A stretch of 64,000 bases of DNA from Devosia sp. (GCF_030689745.1 NZ_JAUYGL010000079.1:1-64000); one strand, 5' to 3'. Positions 17,529-25,797 are shown, counted from the stretch's first letter. Notes: a model not told the origin generated them from the sequence alone. Numbers and translations: made by a program.

Positions 17529-18260
17529 CTAGGGTTTATTGGCGGGGATTGTGGATGTTGGGTTGGAGCGGCTGTAGCGTCGAGCCAGATGAGTGGCCGG
17601 TACACCGAGAAAATGTGCCAGCGCGAGCAAGCGGTTGTGCAGCGAGCGGCGCCACCAGCCGTCGCGCTGCCAGCGTCTGGGGTCGACTTTCAACCCCTGT
17701 GCAATACGCTCAAAGCGGCCCAGCCTGCGCAGTCGCTTGACCAGCTCCACCTCTTCAAACAGCGGCCAGGGGCTGTGCTGCCCACAGGCATGGTAGGCAC
17801 TGACTTCAACAAAGATGCCTTGATCGCCATAGGGCACCCCGAAATGGTTGCGCCAGGCAATCAGCTGTTCCAGCAAGCGGCTCTGCCAGCAGGCTTTGCC
17901 GCTGAAGCGGAAGGCGAAGTAACCGCCTACCACACCTGAAGCCATCCTGGCCTGAAGGTCGGGTAGTGGGTTGCCCTGGAGCTGGGCATCGGCATGCAGA
18001 AACCACAGGATCGAAGACCGGGCGTGCATCGCGCCCAGGCGCAGTTGCGCGCCTCTGCAGGGATCGGCCGGTATCCATTGCGCCCCGTATTGCAGACACA
18101 GTTGGCGGCAGTTTTGACAGCCCGCGGCATCTACCACGATGAGCTGAAGTTCTTGCCTGGATCGTCGCGCCAGTTGATTGAGCCGCGACAGCAGATGCTC
18201 GAGTACGGCGGTATCCTGCCAGCAGGGAATGATGACGCTGATCGGCGGGTTAGCTGGCAT
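17529..18260 (-). CDS. TIGR04283-type glycosyltransferase, arsenosugar-linked
   Basis: Product of 243 aa, a GT-A family 2 glycosyltransferase. It begins ISVIIPCWQD, has the VVDAAGC and LHADAQ (DxD-like) motifs, GGYFAFRF, and a GDQGIFVE segment near residue 145. It matches the TIGR04283 group associated with arsenosugar biosynthesis clusters. It overlaps the preceding TIGR04282-type gene by 11 bp. Together with ArsM and ArsS elsewhere in the window it would serve synthesis of methylated arsenic-ribose compounds. Confidence 0.8.
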   Translation of the reverse strand: MPANPPISVIIPCWQDTAVLEHLLSRLNQLARRSRQELQLIVVDAAGCQNCRQLCLQYGAQWIPADPCRGAQLRLGAMHARSSILWFLHADAQLQGNPLPDLQARMASGVVGGYFAFRFSGKACWQSRLLEQLIAWRNHFGVPYGDQGIFVEVSAYHACGQHSPWPLFEEVELVKRLRRLGRFERIAQGLKVDPRRWQRDGWWRRSLHNRLLALAHFLGVPATHLARRYSRSNPTSTIPANKP

Positions 18261-18954
18261 TGGCAGGCACTCCCAGTTGCTGCAGGGCGTGACCCAGGCT
18301 CAGCCGTGCGGGGCGGCCGTGCTGCGCGAGCAGGCCGGGCAGCGCATACAGATCATCCTTGTGGTCGATATCGAACAGCTCGCCCGCCCAGACCACTGAG
18401 TGACCTGCCCGCTGGCAGCAGTCGAACAGAGCCGTGCCCAGGCGTGCTGTGCTCCAGGGCAGTGCGCTCAGGTCGGGCCAGGGGCGGTTCGAGGCCATCA
18501 GCACCACGCCGCCATCTCTGGCTCCGAGCAGCACCGTATCACTGGCCTCGAGCAGGCAGGTCACCCGTCGATAGTCACTGGGCTGCAGTGCAGGGCAGTC
18601 ACTGCCGATATAGAGCAAGCGTTGCAGGCCCAGGTTGCGCAATCGACGATCCAGGTCGTTGAGGCGCTGGCCCAGATTGCCGTCATGCTGCGCCACCCCC
18701 AGCGCCTGCGGGCAGAGTGCCTGCGCCCAGGGCAAATGGCGCGAATGGTCGGGAGCAATGACCTTGGGCGCGGGCCACTGCTGAATATCCTCCAGGGCGC
18801 AGTCGAGCAGTAACTGAGCGATCTCCAGTGCCGGTTGCAGGCCTATTTGCTGCGCCAGGCGCTGCTTGGAGTGCCCCAGCGCTGGTCGCTTGCATAGCAA
18901 GACCAGGCAGGGGGCACTAGCTGTGGGGGCTTCGGCTGCAGTGCTGTCAGTCAA
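18250..18954 (-). CDS. TIGR04282/DUF2064 glycosyltransferase, arsenosugar-linked
   Basis: Product of 234 aa. It has the DUF2064 nucleotidyl/glycosyltransferase pattern: LVLLCKRPALGHSKQRLA, LLYIGSDCPALQPSDY, LGARDGGVVLMA and FDIDHKDDLYAL. It starts at a TTG seven bases after GGAG; no good ATG is available. It is the first gene of a five-gene operon (two glycosyltransferases, DUF547, patatin, membrane protein). An ECF-type promoter lies 52 bp upstream. Confidence 0.8.
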   Translation of the reverse strand: MTDSTAAEAPTASAPCLVLLCKRPALGHSKQRLAQQIGLQPALEIAQLLLDCALEDIQQWPAPKVIAPDHSRHLPWAQALCPQALGVAQHDGNLGQRLNDLDRRLRNLGLQRLLYIGSDCPALQPSDYRRVTCLLEASDTVLLGARDGGVVLMASNRPWPDLSALPWSTARLGTALFDCCQRAGHSVVWAGELFDIDHKDDLYALPGLLAQHGRPARLSLGHALQQLGVPANAS

Positions 18955-19006
18955 GCGCGTACTCCAGATTCATGGTCAGGTCCGCCCCTCGTTGAGGCTG
19001 TACCCT

Positions 19007-19035
19007 TATGAGAATCTGCTCGCGTTTTTGTTACA
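19007..19035 (-). promoter_or_regulatory. ECF-type promoter of glycosyltransferase operon
   Basis: On the minus strand TGTAAC (19030-19035), 17 bp, CTCATA (19007-19012). It lies 52 bp before the TTG start of the DUF2064 gene and just past the 3' end of the anti-sigma gene. Confidence 0.75.
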
Positions 19036-19051
19036 GCGCTGACCCGTTCTG

Positions 19052-19279
19052 TTATTTATCCCGCTCTTGCAGTTTTTCCAGGATGGCCGCGCTATCAACC
19101 GCTGTGGTGTTTAGCGGTAGTTGTTGTAGTACTGCAGAGGTGAGTTTCAGCTGTTTGATGTACAGCGTGCAGCGCGAACACATTTTCAGATGCATGAACA
19201 CTGCCCAGCGAGTGCTTAAGCGCAGATCACCCTCAATGATGTCGGAGCCGAGTTCGGACATCTCACGGCAGGTCAGCAT
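19052..19279 (-). CDS. Zinc-finger anti-sigma factor (ZAS type)
   Basis: Product of 75 aa. MLTCREMSELGSD is followed by a H-x3-C-x2-C zinc site (HLKMCSRC) and a helix. This is a minimal ZAS/zf-HC2 anti-sigma with no membrane segment, so it would be cytoplasmic. Its start overlaps the end of the ECF sigma gene by 7 bp, the usual cognate pairing. A ligand that disturbs the Cys/His zinc site (thiol stress, Hg, Cu or As(III)) is a plausible trigger, by inference. A close paralogue lies at 23168. Confidence 0.85.
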   Translation of the reverse strand: MLTCREMSELGSDIIEGDLRLSTRWAVFMHLKMCSRCTLYIKQLKLTSAVLQQLPLNTTAVDSAAILEKLQERDK

Positions 19280-19875
19280 GTTCCTACCTCCTCGAAATGA
19301 TTAAGCATGGCATGCATCCGTTGCCGGCCGCGGTGCAGTAATACGCGGATGTTGCCCTCCGCCAGATTAAGCGCCCGGGCTATCTCGCCGTAGTCCAGCC
19401 CGCCAAGCTCGCGCATCATCACCACGCTTTGCTGGTCTTCAGGCAGCTTGTGCAGGTGTTTTTGAATGCACTCGTAGAGTTCAGCTTCGGTCAGAAGCTC
19501 GTCTGGCGTTTCATGGTGCCATTGGGTGGGCGGAACATCCCAGGCGCCTTGCTCGTTGAAACGTGCGCCTATGGGCGAGCCGGTATCGCTACCCCAGCCA
19601 TCGAGGGACACCTCACGGCCTGTTTTGCGGCGCATGGCATGGGCTTCGTTGATAGCGATCCGGGCGAGCCAGGTGCGCAGTTTGGAGCGGCCTTCGAATT
19701 TGCCGATCGCGGCAAAAGCCCTCAGCCAAGTTTCCTGTGCGACATCGTCGGCGAGGTCATTGCCCACCAGTGGGGTGGCCATGGCAACCAGGAAGGCATG
19801 GTGCAGTTTGATCACCGCCTCCAAGGCGCTCTTGTCACCCTGGCGCAGCCGCTTGACCAGTTCCTGTTCATCCAT
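19273..19875 (-). CDS. ECF-type RNA polymerase sigma factor
   Basis: Product of 200 aa. Sigma region 2 reads NDLADDVAQETWLRAF and continues FEGRSKLRTWLARIAIN. Region 4 reads LPEDQQSVVMMRELGGLDYGEIARAL with the recognition helix EGNIRVLLHRGRQRM. A longer linker with a Trp/Gly-rich segment joins them. GGGAGA precedes the ATG. The gene overlaps its anti-sigma gene and carries the same ECF-type promoter motif (19933-19961) that precedes 12 other loci in the window. That makes it the obvious candidate for the factor that reads the motif and for autoregulation. Confidence 0.9.
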   Translation of the reverse strand: MDEQELVKRLRQGDKSALEAVIKLHHAFLVAMATPLVGNDLADDVAQETWLRAFAAIGKFEGRSKLRTWLARIAINEAHAMRRKTGREVSLDGWGSDTGSPIGARFNEQGAWDVPPTQWHHETPDELLTEAELYECIQKHLHKLPEDQQSVVMMRELGGLDYGEIARALNLAEGNIRVLLHRGRQRMHAMLNHFEEVGTC

Positions 19876-19932
19876 CGGTTTCTCCCTCGGTGGCCTGAAA
19901 ATGCGAATTGCAGGCCGCTACCATCTGATTAA

Positions 19933-19961
19933 TTAGAAGCCTGCCAGGTTGCATTGTTACA
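19933..19961 (-). promoter_or_regulatory. ECF-type promoter of the sigma gene
   Basis: On the minus strand TGTAAC (19956-19961), 17 bp, TTCTAA (19933-19938), 57 bp before the sigma start codon. It points to positive autoregulation. Confidence 0.8.
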
Positions 19962-20098
19962 GCGCAGTTGTAATCGCTTGTCTCGGACATGGCTGTACGC
20001 CAACCGGGGCGTTACTCGCTATCCCGTTGCTTGGCCGCGGAGAATAGCCGAGGTCAGCGCATAACAGTACGTGAGTGTGCGTTGAGCCAGGGCGAGCT

Positions 20099-20127
20099 TG
20101 TAACAAATCAGCGCTCCCTGCATCTGA
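20099..20127 (+). promoter_or_regulatory. ECF-type promoter of NPCAAK-repeat gene 1
   Basis: TGTAAC (20099-20104), 17 bp, ATCTGA (20122-20127). It is divergent from the sigma promoter within the same 378-bp intergenic region. The leader to the start codon is about 126 bases long and contains no gene. Confidence 0.75.
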
Positions 20128-20253
20128 GTCAAGCGAACGGTGATTGGCCCGTAAACAAAAGGGGTCATCCGGCGTTCGCAGGCCCAGGGTGGAGCAACAT
20201 CTACGTTCCCTGCCCGTACTACTAGATACCCATAATAAATTTGAGGAACTGAT

Positions 20254-20553
20254 ATGACTCACCAACTGAAAAACAAAGCCAACGCCGTCGCTCGCCGTCC
20301 CCTGGCCGCCATGCTGTGTGCGGGTGCTCTGAGCATGGCGTTGGCAGGGCCGGTGCTGGCTGCAAACCCTTGTTCGCCTTGTGCCGCCAAGTGTGCACCT
20401 GCGGCCATGAATCCTTGTGCGGCGAACCCCTGTGCAGCAAACCCATGCGCGGCGAAGAACCCCTGTGCCGCCAAGAGTCCTTGTGCGGCGAACCCTTGCG
20501 CAGCAAAAAATCCGTGCGCAGCCAAGAATCCTTGTGCCGCCAAGAGCCAGTAG
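20254..20553 (+). CDS. Secreted Cys-rich NPCAAK-repeat protein
   Basis: Product of 99 aa. The signal peptide ends ALAGPVLA (residue 36). The mature 63 residues are almost wholly repeats of the form NPCAA(K): ANPCSPCAAKC, then NPCAANPCAANPCAAK and so on to NPCAAKSQ. That gives 11 cysteines and no aromatic residues. The spacing is C-x4-C or C-x5-C. Nothing like a known metallothionein signature is present, but the density of thiols in an exported protein points to binding of soft metals or As(III), or to disulfide chemistry. GAGGA precedes the ATG. The gene is divergent from the ECF sigma gene and has its own ECF-type promoter. I know of no characterised member of this family. Confidence 0.85.
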   Translation: MTHQLKNKANAVARRPLAAMLCAGALSMALAGPVLAANPCSPCAAKCAPAAMNPCAANPCAANPCAAKNPCAAKSPCAANPCAAKNPCAAKNPCAAKSQ

Positions 20554-20665
20554 TCACTTGGCTAAGACGCTGCGGATCAGTGCATTTTGCTGAGGACCAG
20601 TTCCTCTGCCAGAACCAGCTCTTGCTGGCAAAGACGTTGGTTGATCTGCCCGGCCGTCACGTCAG

Positions 20666-20696
20666 CCATCGGCGGCTTGCTGCATGCCGCCGATGG
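20666..20696. terminator. Perfect 11-bp hairpin between repeat genes
   Basis: CCATCGGCGGC and GCCGCCGATGG form a perfect 11-bp stem with a 9-base loop. There is no T-run afterwards, so it may act as a transcript end-stabiliser or Rho-linked terminator for the first NPCAAK gene rather than a classic intrinsic terminator. The rest of the 400-bp gap holds only the promoter at 20750. Confidence 0.5.
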
Positions 20697-20749
20697 GCTG
20701 CGGCAGGTGTGGCGGCATAGTCATCTGCCTAAATCAGAGGGGCTGGCGC

Positions 20750-20778
20750 TGTAACAAAATCGGCCGATTTGCTTCTTA
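20750..20778 (+). promoter_or_regulatory. ECF-type promoter of cytochrome repeat gene
   Basis: TGTAAC (20750-20755), 17 bp, TTCTTA (20773-20778). The start codon follows at 20953, which leaves an untranslated leader of about 170 bases. Confidence 0.7.
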
Positions 20779-20952
20779 GTTTTGTTGGGCGAACAGATGC
20801 AGGTGCCACCTGTGGGAGAGATCCATTGCTTATGGCGCCTGGTTCGGCAATGACTCGGTTTCTTGCCGCTATTGTCGAAGGGCGAAGACCACCTCGATGC
20901 CCGGTGCCCATAGGTAAATCCACAACGTACCGTTACTACATGGATTGAGGAA

Positions 20953-21693
20953 ATGACCATGCGCCACATATGCCCCGACCTTCCCGCTTCACACTGTTAT
21001 CGCCCCCTTGCCAGCATGGTGTCGGCGACGGTGCTGGCCATGGCGCTTTCAGGCCAGGTCATGGCCGCCAACCCGTGCAGTCCCTGCGCGGGCAAGTGCG
21101 CACCAAGCAGCTTGAATCCCTGTGCCGCGAAAAATCCCTGCGCAGCTAAAAACCCGTGTGCGGCGAAGAATCCCTGCGCCGGCAGTAACCCCTGCGCCGC
21201 CAATCCTTGCGCCGCCAAAATGAATCCCTGCGCGCTCAAGTCGGTCAAGCGCCCGGCCAACTACAAGCCCTATAAAGGTGCTCAGGGCGAGCTGAAGGCC
21301 TATGGTGAGAAGCTCTACAAGGATCCCAAACTGAGCAGTAACGGCATGTCTTGCGCTACCTGCCACCAGGGCGGCAACCTGTTCCAAGCCAGTTTTGCCA
21401 AGGCATACCCCCATGAGGTGGCCATGGCGAAGAATCAGTTCGGTATGTCCCAGGTGTTTCTCGACGAGATGATCCAGATCTGCATGGTCGCGCCCATGGC
21501 ATCCAAGGCCCTGGGCTGGGAGTCGAAGGAGCTGGCGGCGCTGGTTGCCTATACGGCAAGTCTGCAGACGAGCTTCAAGCCCAATCCCTGCGCGGCCAAC
21601 CCTTGCGCCGCCAAGAACCCCTGTGCCGCGAAAAATCCCTGTGCGGCCAAGAACCCCTGCGCGGCCAAGTGCGCGCCCTGCGCAGCCCAGTAA
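20953..21693 (+). CDS. Cytochrome c domain flanked by NPCAAK repeats
   Basis: Product of 246 aa. The signal peptide ends near residue 38 (SGQVMA). The N-terminal repeat block (residues 39-95) has about 10 cysteines in ANPCSPCAGKC and NPCAAK units. The middle (residues 97-208) is a class-I-type cytochrome c domain with the heme motif C134-A-T-C-H138 and a Met-rich distal region (ICMVAPMAS). A second NPCAAK block with seven cysteines closes the protein. The repeats therefore bracket a redox domain. It sits about 400 bp after the repeat-only gene and has its own ECF-type promoter. A role in shuttling electrons to, or setting the thiol state of, the repeat protein is inference. Confidence 0.85.
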   Translation: MTMRHICPDLPASHCYRPLASMVSATVLAMALSGQVMAANPCSPCAGKCAPSSLNPCAAKNPCAAKNPCAAKNPCAGSNPCAANPCAAKMNPCALKSVKRPANYKPYKGAQGELKAYGEKLYKDPKLSSNGMSCATCHQGGNLFQASFAKAYPHEVAMAKNQFGMSQVFLDEMIQICMVAPMASKALGWESKELAALVAYTASLQTSFKPNPCAANPCAAKNPCAAKNPCAAKNPCAAKCAPCAAQ

Positions 21694-21753
21694 GAAATGT
21701 GCCTTGACCGGGGCGGCTGCTCCTCCGCTCCGGCCCTTTTTCGAGATCCAGCG

Positions 21754-22518
21754 ATGAACGCCCAACTTCCTGCTTTCGATACCGCACTGCCCGACTGTGC
21801 GATCGAGTTGCCGCATGCCGAGCGGTTGAGCGCGGCAGAACGATCGGCTCAACTGGCTGCCGCAGAAGAAATCCAGCGCTGTCAGCGGGCCTTGAGCAAA
21901 GCCGGTCTCAATGTGGTCGGCGAGCTGCTCAAGGGCCATGACGGCTTCTACGAGATGAATCATTACCCCGATGGCGACGTGTTCGACCGCGATAGGCATG
22001 CGCAGTACTACTACCACGCTCACCGTGAAGGTGGCCTGGAACATGGTCATTTCCATACGTTTATCCGTGGTCAGGGCATCCCCAGTGGGTTGCAACCGCT
22101 GTCGGCGCCAGCGGGGAGTGAACCCTGGCCGAGCGGCGATGAGGCCATCGCCCATCTGATTGCCGTGTCCATGGATGCCTGGGGCCAGCCGATTGGACTG
22201 TTCGCCTGCAATCGCTGGGTGACGGGCGAGACCTGGTATCCCGCCGCAGCGATGAAACAGCTGCTGCCGAGGTTTGGCATCGATCATGCCCATCCATCCT
22301 GGCCGGCCAATCTGTGGCTGACTGCACTGCTGCAGCTGTTTCGCCCCCATATCCAGGTGCTGATCGAGCACCGCGATCAGGTGGTCGCGGCTTGGCAGGC
22401 GGCCCATCCCGGTGAGGATGTGTTCGAAGACCGCGCGCTGGAGATCACCGGCTATTTACCCATTTCCGTCGACAGCTGGGTTCAGGCCCTGAACCAGGCC
22501 CAAGGCGTTCGGCCCTGA
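21754..22518 (+). CDS. His-rich hypothetical protein (DUF6969-like)
   Basis: Product of about 254 aa, cytoplasmic by appearance. A conserved-looking centre reads LLKGHDGFYEMNHYPDGDVFD, then YYYHAHREGGLEHGHFHTF, a dense His cluster suited to binding a transition metal. A later segment, GLFACNRWVTGETWY, also looks conserved. I believe it belongs to the uncharacterised DUF6969 group but cannot confirm this here. It follows the cytochrome gene by 60 bp, probably in the same transcript, and precedes arsC by 29 bp. Confidence 0.65.
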   Translation: MNAQLPAFDTALPDCAIELPHAERLSAAERSAQLAAAEEIQRCQRALSKAGLNVVGELLKGHDGFYEMNHYPDGDVFDRDRHAQYYYHAHREGGLEHGHFHTFIRGQGIPSGLQPLSAPAGSEPWPSGDEAIAHLIAVSMDAWGQPIGLFACNRWVTGETWYPAAAMKQLLPRFGIDHAHPSWPANLWLTALLQLFRPHIQVLIEHRDQVVAAWQAAHPGEDVFEDRALEITGYLPISVDSWVQALNQAQGVRP

Positions 22519-22547
22519 CCCGGCATAGATTGTTCCGTGAGCATGCG

Positions 22548-23018
22548 ATGAATATTCTGTTTCTCTGTACCGCCAATAGTTGCCGCAGCATCCTCGCCGA
22601 GGCCATCTTCAACCATCTGGCCCCTGCGCATATGCATGCCTACAGCGCGGGCAGCAAACCCTGCGGCCGGGTTCATCCGCAAAGCCTGAGGGCGCTACAG
22701 CGCGCCGGCATCGCGATCGATGGGCTGCACAGCAAGTCCCAGGCAGAGCATCGGCCGCTGCAGCCGGATCTGCTCATCAGCCTGTGCGACAACGCCGCCG
22801 CCGAACCCTGTCCGGCCTACTTCGGGAGTGCATTGAGAGCGCACTGGGGGTTGCCCGACCCGGCAATCGAAGGCGGAACTCAGGCGGACATCGATGCGCT
22901 GTTCGATGCAGCAGTGGCAAGCATCGTGTATCGAGTCGACAAGTTTATCGCCTTGCCGCTGCCTCAGCTGAGTTCGCAGGAACTCGAGGTGGCGCTGATC
23001 TCTATTGGCCGCAGCTGA
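22548..23018 (+). CDS. arsC: Arsenate reductase, LMW-phosphatase type
   Basis: Product of 156 aa. It begins MNILFLCTANSCRSILAEA, the CX5R-type P-loop of the low-molecular-weight tyrosine phosphatase family. This start (22548) was preferred to an upstream one because of family length. Further cysteines (Cys in SLCDNAAAEPCPAY) and LRAHWGLPDPA match ArsC/ArsI2-type arsenate reductases, which reduce As(V) to As(III) with thioredoxin or glutaredoxin. No arsB or arsR is adjacent. Placement behind the NPCAAK and His-rich genes ties that locus to arsenic. Confidence 0.85.
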   Translation: MNILFLCTANSCRSILAEAIFNHLAPAHMHAYSAGSKPCGRVHPQSLRALQRAGIAIDGLHSKSQAEHRPLQPDLLISLCDNAAAEPCPAYFGSALRAHWGLPDPAIEGGTQADIDALFDAAVASIVYRVDKFIALPLPQLSSQELEVALISIGRS

Positions 23019-23167
23019 GCGCTTGTGAAAGGCTAGGTGTGAAGGCATTCGATATTTGCACCGCGGCCTATCGAGCCAAGAGCGTTTCCAGGCGGGCTGC
23101 TTGGTGTGGTGGTTTTCACCACTGATTGTCCGCACATGACGGCTGCATTTTTCGCGGAGGAAAGAAC

Positions 23168-23407
23168 ATGCTGACCTGCCGAGAAATGGCACAGTTAGGC
23201 TCGGATGTTATCGATAAGCAGCTGAGCCTTGGAAAACGCATCGCTGTCTATGTGCATCTGCGGCAATGCAAAAACTGCCGCACCTATATCAAGCAACTGG
23301 CTCTGACGTCGGCTGTCTTGCAGGCGTTAGCAGTGCCGACGGACAGTGCAGAGGTAGAGGCCACGCTTGGTCATATCCAGCACGCAATCGAGAAGCGCTC
23401 GGGTTAA
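23168..23407 (+). CDS. Second ZAS-type zinc-finger protein, orphan
   Basis: Product of 79 aa. MLTCREMAQLGSDVID aligns almost residue for residue with the start of the anti-sigma at 19279, and the zinc site (HLRQCKNC) and the LALTSAVLQ helix are retained. A GCGGAGGAAAG ribosome site precedes the ATG. No sigma gene is adjacent. It could be a second regulator of the same sigma factor, or a decoy. No ECF-type promoter was found upstream. Confidence 0.8.
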   Translation: MLTCREMAQLGSDVIDKQLSLGKRIAVYVHLRQCKNCRTYIKQLALTSAVLQALAVPTDSAEVEATLGHIQHAIEKRSG

Positions 23408-23601
23408 GTCGAGGACATGGATTACCTGTTGATCGATTGCGCGCTCAAGCCTGGCCGCAATCGTCCGTTTCCGCGCTCCGCGGGTGCCCTCAATCCGTGA
23501 CCGGTGTGGCAATGATCATCTGTCAGGTGCTCGCATCCAGCTGGAATGCGGGCTGTTTTACCTGTGATGTTGGTTCGCCGCGATGCTTTGAGGGGGCAGG
23601 G

Positions 23602-25755
23602 CTAGACAGTCTTGCTGTCGCTCTCTACCTGTAGCGCCGGCCTGCCAGCTACTATTCCTGCCAGCCCCGCGTGGGTAGCGGCCAGCCAGCCATATAGCTC
23701 GTGCACCGGCATCGGCCGGCCGATGCCAAAGCCTTGTGCCAGATCACAGCGATTGACCTGCAGCCACTCCAGTTCGCTGGCCGTCTCGACGCCTTCGGCG
23801 ACAACCGACAAGCCGAGTTCACGGCACAGCACGATGGTCGAGCGCACGATGGCTGCACTTTTACGTTGCTGGTCAACCCGGGTGATGAAGGATCGATCGA
23901 TCTTCAGTTCATGGACCGGCAGCGTTCTCACATAGGCCAGTGAGGCATGGCCGGCGCCATAGTCGTCGATCGATAGCTTGACGCCCAGCCGAGCGAGCGT
24001 GAGCAGGTGCGTGTGCGCCCGTTCGGGGTCGTCCATCAGGGCGCTTTCAGTTATTTCGAGACAGAGCATTTCAGCCGGCAAGGACGTCTGGATCAGCAGC
24101 TGTTGTAGCCCATCGATGAGTGCTGGATTGAGCAGGTCGAGTGCCGACATGTTGAGCGAGGCCACGAGTTCCACACCATCGCGCCGCCACTGCGTGGCGT
24201 GACCAACCACCTCACGAATCAGCCAGGGCGTGATCTCGCGAATGAAGCCGGTTTGCTCTGCAAACGGGATAAACAGATCAGGTGCAAGCAAGCCCCTGAG
24301 CGGATGGTGCCAGCGCAACAGTGCTTCAACCCCGCTGATGCGAGCGTCGGCAAGATTCAATTTTGGCTGGTAATGAATGACGAATTCATTGCGCGCCAGG
24401 GCATCGCGCATCTCGCCGAGCAAGGTGAGTTGCGCATGCTGCACCACGTCCTTGAATTCCGCGGCAAACGCATAACTGTCGTGCCGGCGTTTGGCCGCCT
24501 TGATTGCCAAGTCGGCGCGCCTGAGCAAGGCGGTGGGGTCATTACCATCATCCGGATAGAACACGATGCCCAGGCTTGCATCGATATCCAGTCGCTGGCC
24601 ATCGAGGCGCATCGGCCGGCGTAGCGCGTCCAGAATCATCTGTATGTGCCCAGTACTGGCGGATCTATCGCTGCCTTCGTACAGAATGGCGAACTCGTCA
24701 CCGCCAAGTCGCGCGACCAGGTGGGGCGCGGCAACGCAGGCGCGCAGGCGAGCCGCTATTTCGCCAAGCATGCGGTCGTCCACTGCATGGCCCAGGGCGT
24801 TATTGATCGGTGCGAAGCGATCGATATTGAGGATCACTAGGGCGCCATGTTCACCTGCGCTGGCTGTGGCGAGTGCCTCCATGAAATGTGCCCTGTTGGG
24901 CAGGCCGGTCAAGCTGTCGACATAGGCCAGGCGGGTTATCCGCTCTTCGCGAATCACGATGTTTCTGCGCATCAGAGCCAACGCGCGCAGCAGTACCTGC
25001 ACTTCCGGGCCTCTACCGTGAGGAATGCGCTCGTTGTAATGGCCAGCGGCGATTGTTTCGGCCACGGCGACCGCTTCACCTATGGGCATGACGATGGAGC
25101 GCGAGATCAACAGGGCCAGCAGGGCGCCGAGTAGCAGCGCGCTGGCCGTGATCGCGACTATTTGCAGGCGTGTGGCACTGGCGGACTGCTCAAAACGCTC
25201 GACCTCCAGGTTCATCAGTGCTTGTTGACGCTCCGCCAGGCGCAATGTCTCATCCAGTAACGCATTCAGTGCAGCGTCCGTGTGCCGTTCGAAGTGCGCT
25301 CGAGCCTGAGTCAGGCCCTGGATTTCGATGAGCTCGACCGTCTCCTGAAACAAGGCACCATAGCGTTGACGCAACTCGGTGGCATGGGCGATATGCGCTT
25401 GCGGGTAGGCCCGATTATCCGCCTGCGCCAGGCCGGCGATTGCAGCATCCGATGCCGTCATGGCGGCATCCATCTGCGCATAAAGCGGGATTCGCTGATC
25501 CCGCTCGGGGGTTTGCAACAGGCGCAGCAGCTGGATGGCGGCGTGTTGCGCGTGCTGGTTCGCGCGCTCGGCGAGCAGGGCGAGTCGGGCGGGCTGATCG
25601 ACCAACTCGTGCATGCTGACGCCCAGTGTTTCGAGGCGGTGCGAGGCCATCACCGAGAGGGCCAGCAACAGCCCGAGCAGGGCGGAGAACGCCAGGATCA
25701 ATCGGCTGCGAATCGAGGCGAGCTGGGCGAATCGCTGCAGGGTGTCACCGATCAT
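23602..25755 (-). CDS. Membrane GGDEF-EAL cyclic di-GMP enzyme
   Basis: Product of 717 aa. An N-terminal transmembrane helix, a helical periplasmic domain of about 150 residues, a second helix (LQIVAITASALLLGALLALLI) and a HAMP segment are followed by GGDEF and EAL domains. The GGDEF signature is intact (ARLGGDEFAILYE); the RxxD inhibitory site before it is absent. The EAL domain keeps GVEALLRWHHP and SIDDYGAGHASL. It could both make and degrade c-di-GMP. The periplasmic domain resembles that of the chemoreceptor encoded 43 bp upstream, so both may sense the same signal as part of the extended bufferin operon. Confidence 0.85.
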   Translation of the reverse strand: MIGDTLQRFAQLASIRSRLILAFSALLGLLLALSVMASHRLETLGVSMHELVDQPARLALLAERANQHAQHAAIQLLRLLQTPERDQRIPLYAQMDAAMTASDAAIAGLAQADNRAYPQAHIAHATELRQRYGALFQETVELIEIQGLTQARAHFERHTDAALNALLDETLRLAERQQALMNLEVERFEQSASATRLQIVAITASALLLGALLALLISRSIVMPIGEAVAVAETIAAGHYNERIPHGRGPEVQVLLRALALMRRNIVIREERITRLAYVDSLTGLPNRAHFMEALATASAGEHGALVILNIDRFAPINNALGHAVDDRMLGEIAARLRACVAAPHLVARLGGDEFAILYEGSDRSASTGHIQMILDALRRPMRLDGQRLDIDASLGIVFYPDDGNDPTALLRRADLAIKAAKRRHDSYAFAAEFKDVVQHAQLTLLGEMRDALARNEFVIHYQPKLNLADARISGVEALLRWHHPLRGLLAPDLFIPFAEQTGFIREITPWLIREVVGHATQWRRDGVELVASLNMSALDLLNPALIDGLQQLLIQTSLPAEMLCLEITESALMDDPERAHTHLLTLARLGVKLSIDDYGAGHASLAYVRTLPVHELKIDRSFITRVDQQRKSAAIVRSTIVLCRELGLSVVAEGVETASELEWLQVNRCDLAQGFGIGRPMPVHELYGWLAATHAGLAGIVAGRPALQVESDSKTV

Positions 25756-25797
25756 GCTGGTGTGCCTCCTTACTGTGCGGGGCTTGCTTGCGCCCGG

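Noticed and set aside
20370..21690. Short regular DNA repeats that might suggest a CRISPR array
   Set aside because: The units are in-frame codons for NPCAAK within signal-peptide proteins, with no unique spacers of constant length and no cas genes.
21049..22407. Open frame of 452 codons on the minus strand opposite the cytochrome and His-rich genes
   Set aside because: It is the antisense of the NPCAAK repeats and GC-rich codons; it has no ribosome site or known domains, while the plus-strand genes have clear motifs.
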